A DNA stretch of 64,000 nucleotides, taken from Phycisphaerae bacterium. Its GTDB lineage: Bacteria; Planctomycetota; Phycisphaerae; Phycisphaerales; Phycisphaeraceae. The position numbers and the translations under genes are program-made. The stretch is from contig JAUHZU010000001.1 in NCBI GenBank assembly GCA_030425705.1, positions 434,001 through 498,000 of the forward strand, given 5' to 3'. This document shows positions 8,738 to 18,124 of this stretch, piece by piece; positions within the stretch are counted from its first letter, which is position 1; each line of letters begins with the position of its first letter. Below the pieces are notes generated by a model. That model was not told the DNA's origin and ran no database searches. It worked only from the letters and a program-made list of their open reading frames with translations.

Positions 8738-10381
8738 ATGAGTACGCACGACCGCAAGCCGTTCTACGTCACGACCCCGATCTACTACGTCAACGACAAG
8801 CCCCACCTCGGGCACGTCTACACGACGATGGTCGCGGATGTCGTCGCGCGGTACCACCGCCTGCGCGGGGACGACACGTTCTTCCTCACCGGCGTCGATG
8901 AGCACGCCGCGAAGGTCAGCGACAAGGCGGCGGAGCACGGCCTGAGCCCGCAGCAGTGGGCCGACCAGAACGCCGCGGCGTTCCGGGATGTGTTCGCCAA
9001 GCTGGAGATGACGAACGACGACTTCGTGCGGACGTCCTCCGACCGGCACAAGGCGAAGGTGACCGAGTACGTCGCCGCGCTGATCGCGTCGGGCGATGTC
9101 TACGCCGGCGAGTACACCGGCTGGTACGACGCGGGGCAGGAGGAATACGTCCCGGAGAACAAGGCCAAGGAGTACGACTACAAGTCCCCGGTCAACGGCA
9201 AGCCGCTGGTCAAGAAGGCGGAGAAGAACTACTTCTTCAAGCTCGAGAAGTACCGGGACGACCTGCTGAAGTTCTACGCCGAGCGTGATGGTTCGGACAG
9301 GGGCTCGTACGTCCAGCCCGAAGCGCGGAAGAACGAGATCGTCAACCGGATCAAGGAAGCGAACGACATCCCGATCAGCCGCACGGGGTCCAACGGATGG
9401 GGCATCCCCGTGCCCGGCGATGATAGTTCCGGGGGGCAGACGATCTACGTCTGGATCGACGCGCTGTTCAACTACCTGACGTATGTGGACGACGACGACC
9501 GCCGGCACTACTGGGAGAGCGGCGCGACACACTTCATCGCCAAGGACATCCTGTGGTTCCACGCCGCGATCTGGCCGGCGCTGCAGATGGCCTTGAGCAA
9601 GTGCGATGGCTACGCGTGGGTCTGGGGCGAAGAAGTCCGCAACAACCAGTTGGTCTACACGCACAGCTACTGGGTGAGCGAGTCCGGCGAGAAGATGAGC
9701 AAATCCCTGGGCAATTTCCTTGACCCCGCGGCGATCGATAACTATGTCGACGAGTTCGGCTTGGATGCGCTCCGCTACTTCCTCGCGACCCGCGGGCCGC
9801 TGGGCACGACCGACTCGGCGTTCTCGCCGGACCTGTTTGTGGAGGTTTACAACAGCGATCTTTCAAAGAAAATCGGTAACTCTAGTTCACGAGTTGCTGC
9901 AATGACGGCTAAAAAGTTAGATGGAATGTTTGGATTTGCGTCTGACTATCGACACATGCACTTGGCAACAGGAACACCGCTAGGTGTGCTGCTTACCGGA
10001 TTTCAGAATGGTATGGATACCCTTAAGCTGGCACAAGCTGGCGACTGTGCGATTGATGTCGTCCGGTTGGTCGACTCATATATCGAGGAAACCGAGCCTT
10101 TTCGGATTGCTGCAGATGGAGATACTCGGGAAGAACTTGAAACAATCTTGTATTCATGTGCCGAGGCCCTGCGCATCGCGTCCGTCCTGCTCTGGCCGTT
10201 CATCCCCGACAAGTGCGAGCAGTTCTGGTCGCGGATCGGGTGTGGGCACTACGCGGAGCGGTTGAAAGACAAGGGCCGGGGCGACCTGGCCGCGTGGGTG
10301 CAGTGGGGGCAGCTCCAGCCCGGCACGCCGATCGAGAAGGGCGAGGCGCTGTTCCCGCGGTATCAGGTCGAGAAGAAGTAG
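8738..10381 (+). CDS. metG: Methionyl-tRNA synthetase
   Basis: Charges tRNA-Met. The 547-residue protein has FYVTTPIYYVNDKPHLGHVYTT (HIGH box at 23-26), no Cys zinc knuckle in the connective insert, and KMSKS at 319-323. A helical anticodon-binding domain follows, and there is no C-terminal EMAP/tRNA-binding domain. The ATG at 8738 is used because the frame upstream is only the GGTGGGTATCG repeat. From about 9843 to 10162 (residues about 369-475) base composition drops sharply, with 24 of 60 bases G+C in 9901-9960, then returns to GC-rich. The frame stays open and the protein stays recognisable, so this is a compositional mosaic, not a break. Confidence 0.95.
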   Translation: MSTHDRKPFYVTTPIYYVNDKPHLGHVYTTMVADVVARYHRLRGDDTFFLTGVDEHAAKVSDKAAEHGLSPQQWADQNAAAFRDVFAKLEMTNDDFVRTSSDRHKAKVTEYVAALIASGDVYAGEYTGWYDAGQEEYVPENKAKEYDYKSPVNGKPLVKKAEKNYFFKLEKYRDDLLKFYAERDGSDRGSYVQPEARKNEIVNRIKEANDIPISRTGSNGWGIPVPGDDSSGGQTIYVWIDALFNYLTYVDDDDRRHYWESGATHFIAKDILWFHAAIWPALQMALSKCDGYAWVWGEEVRNNQLVYTHSYWVSESGEKMSKSLGNFLDPAAIDNYVDEFGLDALRYFLATRGPLGTTDSAFSPDLFVEVYNSDLSKKIGNSSSRVAAMTAKKLDGMFGFASDYRHMHLATGTPLGVLLTGFQNGMDTLKLAQAGDCAIDVVRLVDSYIEETEPFRIAADGDTREELETILYSCAEALRIASVLLWPFIPDKCEQFWSRIGCGHYAERLKDKGRGDLAAWVQWGQLQPGTPIEKGEALFPRYQVEKK

Positions 10382-10567
10382 GGGCGTTGGGTTCCGCCGT
10401 GTGCGATGCGTCGGCGATTGCGGCGGGCCAATACAAGCGTGATCGAATAGCCGCCGCGTCACACGCGGCGGGGCGCTGCCGATGGTGTTGGTGCCGTCTC
10501 GGTGGGTATCGCTCGCGGACGCGCTCCACCCACCCTACAACGAGACACCCCGTCCGGTGATGTGGGC
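10382..10567. repeat. Intergenic gap with two repeat families
   Basis: Between convergent metG and the LptC-like gene. Contains a GAATAGCCGCC hairpin copy at 10445-10470, identical to the one at 5055, and a GGTGGGTATCGCTCGCGGAC copy at 10501-10534. No T-tract terminator is evident. Confidence 0.85.
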
Positions 10568-13500
10568 TTACCGCTCCGCGGGGGCGACGCCGCCGCGCGA
10601 CTCGCGCATCTCGATGCGGTTGTTCGCGAGGTCCCAGATGACCCGGCCGCAGCGGACGGGGGCGGGGCGGGACTCTTCCTGCAGGATGACGTCGCGGTCG
10701 GGGTCGGCCCAGATGTCGGCGCGTTGGTCGGCCTCGACGTAGCGGAGGTGGTCGCCCCGGATCTCCCGGCCGGCGCGGAGGATGCGCAGCGGGCCTTGAG
10801 CGGTGACGACGCTGATCTCCGGCTGCGGGGCGGTGTCGGACATCCAGACGCCCAGCCCGCCGGTGTCGTGCATGTCGGCGATGAGCTGCTCGCAGTCCAT
10901 GTGCATGTCGTCGTGGTTGGCGCGGTCGTTGGGGGTCGGGTCGTGGGCCATGCGGACGCCGCCGTCGAACGTGGCGGTGTTGGCGCGGGCGTCGAGCTGC
11001 ATCTGCGTCTGCCAGAGGAAGGCGGTCTGGCCTTTGCCGGAGAAGGTGATGCGGTTGCTGTCGGCTTCGGGGCGGTCGGTGTCGTCGTCGGGCGTGTAGT
11101 CTTCGATGAGCATCCAGCCCTCGCCGTTGACGACGACGGTTTCGATGGGGGTGGCGAGGGCGTTGCCTTCGTCGTCGGTGGGCTGGTTGGTGAAGACCAG
11201 CTCGGGGCCGGTGATGGTGACGCGGGAGTGGGGCTGGTCGGGCGCTTCGGCGGCGCGGGTGGCGGCGACGAAGCGGACGCTGCCGGTGGCGATGGCTTTG
11301 CGGACGTCGCGCCCGCCGGCGTCGAGGGCGAGGACATCGCTGGCGTTGTCGTCGGCCGCGGCCTCGATCGCGTCGGCCGGGTCGTCTTCGCGCTGCGTGA
11401 ACCAGATGTCCAGGTCGTCGCAGGACAGGTCGGAGGTGTCGGCGGTGCGGCGGGTCTCGGCGACGACGGAGCCGTGGAACTCGGCCCGTCCGGTATCGTT
11501 GTTGAACTGCATGGAGCGCTGCCAGTCGATGGTCATCCGCGCGTCGGCGTTGCCGGGCAGGTCGGGGTCTTCCATGCGGGCGGCCATAGCCCCGGCCCCT
11601 TCGACGCGGACGAGCTGGGCCTGGTCGTCCATCTCGATATGCCGGCCGCGGAGCAAGCGGTCCTCGACCACGTCGATCACCTCGGCGAGTTCGCCTTCCT
11701 CGGTCGCGTAGAGCGTGAGGCGGTCGGCGGCGACGTCGCCGATCAGGTGGTCGGCGACGAGGTTGATGTGCCGTCCGTCGTGCTGGATCTCGGCCTGCAC
11801 CTCGCCGACGGCGACGACCGAGCGGACCTGCGCGAAGCGCGGCTCGTCGGCGGGGTCGTCGGGCCCGGCCTCCGACTCGCTGGGCGGGGCGAGGGTGGCG
11901 TCCAGCCGGTGGCAGGTCATCACCGAGCCGGGGCGGGTGATGTGGACCTGCCCGATCGCGCGCATCGTGTCGGCGTAGGGCTTGCCGTCGATATCGTTGC
12001 GGAGCGTGATGGTCAGGGACTGCGTCTGGATGTCAAAAGTCTCGTCCTCGGCGTCGCCGCGTGCGAACACCGAGACGTCGACGGTCGCGACGATGCGGTT
12101 GGGCTCGTTCTTGATGCCGGCGTCGTCGTCCGGCTGCTTGAAGGTGACGGCGAGCTGGTCGGCTTCGAGGTCGAAGTCGGGGTGGGTCGCGGTGACGCCG
12201 CCGCGGAAGGTCGCGTTCCGGATGCCGGTGACGCGGGTCTGCCCGCCGCGCCGGGCATCGTCGTCGTCGGCGTCGCGGGTGCGGGCCTGGGTGTAGAGGT
12301 CCATGTCGAGCCGGTCGGCCCAGGTGAGGACGAGCTGCTTGCCCTCCTCGTCGGGCTGCTGCGTGAGGGTGCCCGGGCCGTGGACCGTGGCGGTGCCGCG
12401 TTGGAGATCGACGGTCATGCGCGTGCCGGGCTTGCCGGTGAGGGTGCCGGCGTCGGAGGAGAAGATGGCCAGGGGCTGCTGCTCGTCAGCGGCGACGGCG
12501 ACAAACTCGCTGGAGAGGGTGTAGGACAGCTCGGCCGCGAGGATGCGGGTGGTCTCGCCGTCCTTCATCGCCATCGCGAAGGCGTCGGTGCCGGTGAGCT
12601 CGACAGCGACATCGCGGTCGTCCACGAGGTCGTCGGGCTGTTCATCCAGCGGCACCAGGCGGAGCGGGCCGGTCCATGTAATGACGACGCTGTCCTCGGG
12701 CGCGGTATGGTAAAGCGTGCGGTCGCGGTTGCCCTGCGGGACGAGCGCGGGGTTGAACGGCGGGGGCAGGGGCGGCGGCTGCATGCCACCGGTCTGGGCG
12801 TAGCGCAGGCCGGGCAGCGCGCTGGGCAGGCGGTGCGACACGGGCTCGGTAGGGACGGGCTCGGTAGGGACGGGCTCGATCTCGGGGGTGACCGCCTCGG
12901 TGCCGAGGGAGAAACGGACGCGCAGCGCATCCCCGCCGAGGACCGCGCGGTCGGTGTCGCGGACGATGATGTTGTCGCTGAAAGTCGCGAGGTAGAACTG
13001 GCTCGGCCCGCGAGGTTCCGCATCGGCGTCGGGGCTGTTGCCGTCGTCGGCGTCCGGTGGGGCGGGGCGGTCGCCGATCGGGGCGTCGTCGAGCGCGGTG
13101 GCTGGGCCTGCGGCGTCGGCGTCGTACATGAGGTAGCGGCCTTCGCTGACGACGAGCTGCTCGATGCGTTGCCGGGCGGTGTTGTACTTGAGCACGAGCC
13201 CGACACCGTAGAAGTCGGCCTGCAGCGAGGTGACATGGACGGGCGCGTCGCTGCGGACGTCGTTGGTGTCGAGGCCGAAGCGCGTGTCGCCGTCGATAAA
13301 GATGCGCTGGACGTCGGTGTAGATGCCGAAGCGCGGGTCGTCCTCGTTGATGACCGGGGCGCGTCCCTCGGCGTCGAGCAGGGTGATGCGGACGTTGCCC
13401 TGGAACACGCCGCGCTGCGGCTGGTTGCCGTCCATCTCCATGTCGGCGGTGTCGGCGGTGAGGATCATCGCGCGCCCGCCGGTGGCGTAGCGTTCGGTGA

Positions 13501-13870
13501 CCGGCCGGCCCTGCGCATCGACGCCGGTCTGGCGCTCGGCGTAGGTCGTCGTGATGACGTGGAACTGCGGCCGGACGAGGTGGGTGATGCCCTGGCCGTG
13601 CGTGTTGGCGGCGGCGGCGCTGAGGAGGGTGATGCGGGTCTTGTCGTCGCCGATGGTCTCGATGACCTGGTAGGTCCAGTCCTCGGCCTGGAGGCCGATG
13701 GTGCCGGCGTTGTCGTCGGGGCGCTGGGTGGGGATCGATGCACCGACGCCGGGCTCGTCGTCGCCAACGCGGTCTTCGGTCCCGGCCGGGGGGCCGAGGA
13801 AGACCGACGCCGCGAGCACCAGCGCCGCCATGCTGACCGCGATCCCGATGAAGACAAACCGTCCGCTCAT
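10568..13870 (-). CDS. Giant LptC/LptA (OstA)-like periplasmic protein
   Basis: An 1100-residue protein with one N-terminal helix (FVFIGIAVSMAALVLAASVFL), then an LptC-like start (LQAEDWTYQVIET, YATGGRAMILTADTADMEM). After it come many OstA/LptA-type beta-jellyroll strands of the form 'D-L-x-x-x-F...GNVRITLLD' and 'DRLDMDLY', repeated to the end. Normal LptC is about 190 and LptA about 180 residues, so this looks like an LptC domain extended by several LptA-like repeats, a possible built-in LPS bridge. It is divergent from the phosphomannomutase gene and shares its upstream region. Family assignment is by pattern. The LPS role agrees with waaA nearby. Confidence 0.7.
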   Translation of the reverse strand: MSGRFVFIGIAVSMAALVLAASVFLGPPAGTEDRVGDDEPGVGASIPTQRPDDNAGTIGLQAEDWTYQVIETIGDDKTRITLLSAAAANTHGQGITHLVRPQFHVITTTYAERQTGVDAQGRPVTERYATGGRAMILTADTADMEMDGNQPQRGVFQGNVRITLLDAEGRAPVINEDDPRFGIYTDVQRIFIDGDTRFGLDTNDVRSDAPVHVTSLQADFYGVGLVLKYNTARQRIEQLVVSEGRYLMYDADAAGPATALDDAPIGDRPAPPDADDGNSPDADAEPRGPSQFYLATFSDNIIVRDTDRAVLGGDALRVRFSLGTEAVTPEIEPVPTEPVPTEPVSHRLPSALPGLRYAQTGGMQPPPLPPPFNPALVPQGNRDRTLYHTAPEDSVVITWTGPLRLVPLDEQPDDLVDDRDVAVELTGTDAFAMAMKDGETTRILAAELSYTLSSEFVAVAADEQQPLAIFSSDAGTLTGKPGTRMTVDLQRGTATVHGPGTLTQQPDEEGKQLVLTWADRLDMDLYTQARTRDADDDDARRGGQTRVTGIRNATFRGGVTATHPDFDLEADQLAVTFKQPDDDAGIKNEPNRIVATVDVSVFARGDAEDETFDIQTQSLTITLRNDIDGKPYADTMRAIGQVHITRPGSVMTCHRLDATLAPPSESEAGPDDPADEPRFAQVRSVVAVGEVQAEIQHDGRHINLVADHLIGDVAADRLTLYATEEGELAEVIDVVEDRLLRGRHIEMDDQAQLVRVEGAGAMAARMEDPDLPGNADARMTIDWQRSMQFNNDTGRAEFHGSVVAETRRTADTSDLSCDDLDIWFTQREDDPADAIEAAADDNASDVLALDAGGRDVRKAIATGSVRFVAATRAAEAPDQPHSRVTITGPELVFTNQPTDDEGNALATPIETVVVNGEGWMLIEDYTPDDDTDRPEADSNRITFSGKGQTAFLWQTQMQLDARANTATFDGGVRMAHDPTPNDRANHDDMHMDCEQLIADMHDTGGLGVWMSDTAPQPEISVVTAQGPLRILRAGREIRGDHLRYVEADQRADIWADPDRDVILQEESRPAPVRCGRVIWDLANNRIEMRESRGGVAPAER

Positions 13871-14013
13871 CGCGTCATTGTAGCGGCGCGGCGGTCCCGG
13901 CCCGGCGGCGGCGGCATCCCGTGCAGCGGCTGAACACGAGCGTCACCACGGGGCCCCCAGCTGCCGGTATCATCGGCGGTCTTGGACCGAGCCCCCACGA
14001 CCCCGAGCCCGCC

Positions 14014-15420
14014 ATGATCGAGAAGATTTTCAAGGCCTACGACGTCCGTGCCCTCTACCCTGACCCCCTCAACGAGGACGACGCGTGGAAGGTCGGCTAC
14101 GCCACCGCCGAATTGCTCAAGCAGGAGAACGACGGGCCCGGCAAGGTCGTGGTCTCGCGCGACCACCGGCCGGCGGCGCCGTCGATGGCCGGGGCGCTGA
14201 TCTCCGGCATCCGTGCCGCGGGGATGGACGTCGTCGACATCGGCAAGTGCGACACCTCCGTGCAGTACTTCGCGATCCCGCACCTGGGCGCGGTCGGCGG
14301 CGTGCAGTGCACCGCGAGCCACAACCCCATCGACTACATCGGCTTCAAGATCAGCCGGGCCGAGGCGAAGCCCATCGGCATGGGCAGCGGCCTCGAAGCC
14401 ATCCGCGACATGGCCCAGCAGCTCGAGGACGGCGGCGACGCCTGCCCCGAGCCGCGCGGCGGGCTCGAGTCCCACGACATCTGGGACGCGTATGCCGAGC
14501 ACATCAAGGGCTTCCTCCAGCCGAAGCTCGCCAAGCCGATCAAGCTGTTTGTTGACTGCTCCAACGGCATGGGCACCACCCTCCTGGAAAAGGTCTTCAA
14601 CGGCATCGAGAACCTCCAAGTCATCGCGGTCAACGACACCTACACCGACCAGTGGGCGCACGAGCCCAACCCGCTGGTCGCGGAGAACATGGTCCCGACC
14701 CAGCAGGGCGTGCGCGAGCACGGCTGCGACCTCGGGGCGTGCTTCGACGGCGACGCGGACCGGTGCATGCTCGTCGACGACCAGGGCGAGCTGTGCGGCT
14801 GCGACCACCTGACCGCGCTGCTGGCCGAGACGTTTGTGAAGATGCACCCCGGTGGGCCGATCGTCTACGACCTGCGCAGCTCCAAGGCCGTGGAAGAGAC
14901 GATCACCGCGCTGGGCGTCAAGCCGGTCCGCAGCAAGGTCGGCCACGTCAACATCAAGCAGGCCCTGCGCGATAGCGACGGCAGCTTCGGCGGCGAGCTG
15001 TCCGGGCACTTCTACTTCAAGGACAACAGCTTCGCCGACTCGGGCGCGATCCTGCTGGCCGTGGCGCTGGGCATGCTCGGGTCGACGGATGCGAAGCTCA
15101 GCGCGCTCATCGCGCCGTTCCGCAAGTACCCGCAGTCCGGCGAACAGAACTTCACCTGCGACGACAAGGACGCCGTGCTCGAGTCGCTGAAACAAGACTT
15201 CGGCGGCGGGGCGGACCTCGTCGACGAGCTGGACGGCGTGACGATCGACTGCTGGTCGGGACAGGGCGCCGCGCTGCCGGGCGGCTGGTGGTTCAACGTC
15301 CGCGCGAGCAACACCGAGCCGCTGCTGCGTCTGAACGCCGAGGCGAAGGACGCGGCGACGCTGCAGGCCCTGCTCGCGGAGCTGACCCCGCGCCTGGGCA
15401 CGCCGGCGGTGGGGCACTGA
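14014..15420 (+). CDS. Phosphomannomutase/phosphoglucomutase
   Basis: Interconverts hexose 1- and 6-phosphates in the cytoplasm, feeding sugar nucleotides for LPS and exopolysaccharide. A 468-residue alpha-D-phosphohexomutase with the phosphoserine loop CTASHNPIDYIGFK, the metal loop DGDADRCM, the sugar-recognition segment GGELSGHFYF, and the C-terminal phosphate-binding RASNTEPLLRL. All key residues are present. The ATG at 14014 gives the usual start MIEKIFKAYDVR. The gene is 17 bases before hisD on the same strand, an apparent two-gene operon. Confidence 0.94.
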   Translation: MIEKIFKAYDVRALYPDPLNEDDAWKVGYATAELLKQENDGPGKVVVSRDHRPAAPSMAGALISGIRAAGMDVVDIGKCDTSVQYFAIPHLGAVGGVQCTASHNPIDYIGFKISRAEAKPIGMGSGLEAIRDMAQQLEDGGDACPEPRGGLESHDIWDAYAEHIKGFLQPKLAKPIKLFVDCSNGMGTTLLEKVFNGIENLQVIAVNDTYTDQWAHEPNPLVAENMVPTQQGVREHGCDLGACFDGDADRCMLVDDQGELCGCDHLTALLAETFVKMHPGGPIVYDLRSSKAVEETITALGVKPVRSKVGHVNIKQALRDSDGSFGGELSGHFYFKDNSFADSGAILLAVALGMLGSTDAKLSALIAPFRKYPQSGEQNFTCDDKDAVLESLKQDFGGGADLVDELDGVTIDCWSGQGAALPGGWWFNVRASNTEPLLRLNAEAKDAATLQALLAELTPRLGTPAVGH

Positions 15421-15437
15421 ACCGCGAAGGAACCGCC

Positions 15438-16757
15438 ATGCTCCCTGTGTTCGATGTGACGACCCCGGCCGGACTGGCCGACGGCGAGGCGAAGCTCGCG
15501 CAACTCCGCGCCGCGACCGACGCGTCCGGGCGGTGGTCGTCGGTGGCGGCGGAGCTGATCGCCGACGTGCGGGCGCGCGGCGACGACGCGGTCGGGGACC
15601 ACATGCGCGCGTTCACCGATCCCAGCTATGACGCCACGCGGATGCGCGTCTCGGCCGAGGAACTCGCGGACACCGACGCGTCGCTGGCCGGCGGCCTGCG
15701 TGCCGCGATCGAGCAGGCGATCGCCAATGTCCGCGCCTATCAGGAACACATCCGCCCGTGCGACAGCGAACCGGTCGACATCGCCGGGGCACGGCTGGGG
15801 CTGCGCTGGACCCCGATCTCGCCGGTGGGCCTGCTCGTGCCGGGCGGCTCGGCGGTGCTGTTCTCGTCGCTCATCATGCTCGCCGTGCCCGCCATCGTCG
15901 CGGGGGTGGACCCGAAAGACATCACGGTCGTGAGCCCGCCGCCGTACCGCAAGGACGGCGGGCCGGCGGGTGACATCTCCCCGATCACCCTCGCGGTGGC
16001 GCACATGCTCGGCATCGAGAAGGTCTACCGCGTCGGTGGCCCCGTGGCGGTCGCCGCGCTGGCGTACGGCACGGACACAATCGCGCCGGTGGACTTCATC
16101 GCCGGGCCCGGCCACCCGGTCGTGCAGGCCGCGAAGCTCCGGGTCAACGGCGTCGTGGGGATCGACGCGTTCTACGGCGCCAGCGAGATCGTGACGATCG
16201 CGGACCGCTCTTGTAATGCCGCGTGTGTCGCTGCGGACCTGATCGCACAGGCCGAGCACGACCCGGGCAAGTGCTTCCTCATCGCCTGGGACCGCGCGGT
16301 GATCGACGCCATCGCCGCCGAGATCCAGCGGCAACTGCCGGCCCGGCAGCGGAAGGACGCGATCGCCCAGTCGCTGCGCGAGGCGTCGTGCGCGCTGCGG
16401 GTGAAGGACGAGGCGGAGGCGGTGGCCTGGTCCGATCGGTTCGCGGCCGAGCACGTCAACCTCGCGGTCGCGGAGCCGGAGGCGCTACTCGATAAGCTGC
16501 GGCACGGCGGCGAGTTTTTTCTGGGCAACACGCCCGTTGCGGCGGGCGACTACTACGCCGGCCCGAGCCATACACTGCCCACCGACACGACCGGGCGGTT
16601 TACCAGCGGCGTGAGCTGCATCACGTTCATGAAGCGCAGCGGCACCGTCGCCTACCCCGACGGCCTGCCGGCCCGTGCCATCGCGGATATCGCCGCGATG
16701 GCAGAAGCCGAAGGCCTCGACGGCCACGCGGCAAGCGTCCGGCAGCGTTCGGAGTGA
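15438..16757 (+). CDS. hisD: Histidinol dehydrogenase
   Basis: Two-step oxidation of histidinol to histidine, NAD- and zinc-dependent. The 439-residue protein has the family blocks LGLRWTPISPVGLLVPGG, YRVGGPVAVAALAYGT, FIAGPGHPVVQAAK, DLIAQAEHDPGKC (active-site Glu-His), NLAVAEPEALL and YYAGPSHTLPTDTTGRFTSGVS. Length is normal. The start at 15438 has AAGGA 8 bases upstream. It sits alone among his genes, downstream of the phosphohexomutase. Confidence 0.95.
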   Translation: MLPVFDVTTPAGLADGEAKLAQLRAATDASGRWSSVAAELIADVRARGDDAVGDHMRAFTDPSYDATRMRVSAEELADTDASLAGGLRAAIEQAIANVRAYQEHIRPCDSEPVDIAGARLGLRWTPISPVGLLVPGGSAVLFSSLIMLAVPAIVAGVDPKDITVVSPPPYRKDGGPAGDISPITLAVAHMLGIEKVYRVGGPVAVAALAYGTDTIAPVDFIAGPGHPVVQAAKLRVNGVVGIDAFYGASEIVTIADRSCNAACVAADLIAQAEHDPGKCFLIAWDRAVIDAIAAEIQRQLPARQRKDAIAQSLREASCALRVKDEAEAVAWSDRFAAEHVNLAVAEPEALLDKLRHGGEFFLGNTPVAAGDYYAGPSHTLPTDTTGRFTSGVSCITFMKRSGTVAYPDGLPARAIADIAAMAEAEGLDGHAASVRQRSE

Positions 16758-16779
16758 GATCGGCGGCCGCCGGCAACGG

Positions 16780-17364
16780 CTAGCCGCGGTACCGCCGGAG
16801 CGTCACGTTCAGCGTCTCGTGCACCTCTTGCGGGCCGGCGATCATCAGCCAGTACGCCTCGTGGAACCGGTCGCTGACGGTCGCGAAGCCGATCGTGCCC
16901 AGGCCGAAGACGCGCAGGATCATCGGCCGGAGCAGGTCGGCCCGGCGGATGTCGGCCAGCGGGCGCTCGAACACCCGGACATTGATCACGCCGCGCACCC
17001 GCACGACCCGGCGGTCGGTGAGGATGTAGATCTGGTTGAGCCATTCGAGCACCTGCCAGAACAGTCGGGCACCGATGAGCCCCATCCCCGCGAGGACGAG
17101 GTCCGCGTGCGACAGCCCGAGGTTGATGCCGCGGGCCTGGAGCTGGCCGAGCAGCAGCACGATGAGCCCGATGACGATCAGAGACCGCATCGGCATGAGC
17201 ACGATGTACAGCGGGCTGGGCTTGAGCAGCAGGACGATCACCTCGTCGGCGTCCAGCAGGCGGGCGGGCAGCATCACCGCGGTGCGGGACGACAGCGTGT
17301 CGGCCGCGCCTTCGGCGGCGGCCAGTTGCCGGCGGTCGGAGGGTGGGGCGGTCGGTTCGGGCAT
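16780..17364 (-). CDS. PH-domain (DUF304-type) membrane protein
   Basis: A 194-residue inner-membrane protein. Two helices (SLIVIGLIVLLLGQL and LVLAGMGLIGARLFWQVLEWL) are followed by the bacterial PH block YILTDRRVVRVRGVINVRVFERPLADI...VFGLGTIGFAT. These are hallmarks of the YdbS/bPH_2 family, role unknown. It starts 2 bases after the hpt stop (TAG-CC-ATG), so the two are translationally coupled. Confidence 0.85.
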   Translation of the reverse strand: MPEPTAPPSDRRQLAAAEGAADTLSSRTAVMLPARLLDADEVIVLLLKPSPLYIVLMPMRSLIVIGLIVLLLGQLQARGINLGLSHADLVLAGMGLIGARLFWQVLEWLNQIYILTDRRVVRVRGVINVRVFERPLADIRRADLLRPMILRVFGLGTIGFATVSDRFHEAYWLMIAGPQEVHETLNVTLRRYRG

Positions 17365-17366
17365 GG

Positions 17367-17948
17367 CTACCCCGTGACGACCTCGGGCCGGAGCGTCACG
17401 ATCTGCGGGAGGTTGCGGTACTGGTCGTCGTAGTCCAGGCCGTACCCGACGACAAACGCGTCGGGGATGTCGAACGCGACGTAGTCGACGGGGAAGTCCA
17501 TCGCCTCGGGGCGCTGCTTACGCAGCAGCACACAGGTGTGTAGCGAGGCGGGGCCCCGGCCGCGCAGCTCTTCGGTCACACGCCGGAGCGTACGGCCCGA
17601 GTCGAGGATGTCGTCGACCAGCAGGACGTGGTGCCCCGCCAGGTCGTCGGGCAGGCGGGAGAGGTCGCTGAGCTCGACCTTGCCGGAAGACTCGGTCGCG
17701 GTGCCGGGGTAGGAACTGGCGCTCATCGGGAAGATGCGCATGCGGATCGGCAGCCGGCGGACCAGGTCGGCGACGAAGATAATGCTGCCGGTCATGACCG
17801 GGACGATGGTGAGGGTGTTGTGCGGGTCGCTGTCCTCGGCGATGCCGGTGGCCCGCTCGATGTCGGCGGTGATGGTCGCCGCGAGCTCGTCCAGCCGGTC
17901 GGCGATGGCCGGGGCGTCCAGTAAGATGCGTTCGATATCGCCCTGCAT
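17367..17948 (-). CDS. hpt: Hypoxanthine phosphoribosyltransferase
   Basis: Purine salvage: makes IMP/GMP from hypoxanthine or guanine and PRPP. The 193-residue protein has the PRPP-binding motif VLLVDDILDSGRTL, the flexible loop with SASSYPGTATESSGKVEL, and the base-recognition end DYVAFDIPDAFVVGYGLDYDDQYRNLP. Length and all motifs are typical. First gene of a two-gene operon with the PH-domain protein. Confidence 0.94.
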   Translation of the reverse strand: MQGDIERILLDAPAIADRLDELAATITADIERATGIAEDSDPHNTLTIVPVMTGSIIFVADLVRRLPIRMRIFPMSASSYPGTATESSGKVELSDLSRLPDDLAGHHVLLVDDILDSGRTLRRVTEELRGRGPASLHTCVLLRKQRPEAMDFPVDYVAFDIPDAFVVGYGLDYDDQYRNLPQIVTLRPEVVTG

Positions 17949-18124
17949 GGGCCAAGTGTATCAGCCCCCGCGGGCAGGGTCGCGGTCAGTGGATGCGCCG
18001 CCGGGCCGGGAGAAACCCCCGCCCGGACGCAAGGAACGCGATTTCCCTTGACCCGCGGCTCGGCACCCCGGACAATGACCGGATTCCGATGTTCCCCCCG
18101 CCCGACAGCCACCCCCCGGTAGTG

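Noticed and set aside
10502-13933. An 1143-codon open frame on the plus strand
   Set aside because: It is the mirror of the LptC/LptA-like gene in GC-rich DNA. It is rich in Gly/Asp/Arg/Val with no domain, and the minus-strand frame has a membrane helix and a coherent fold.
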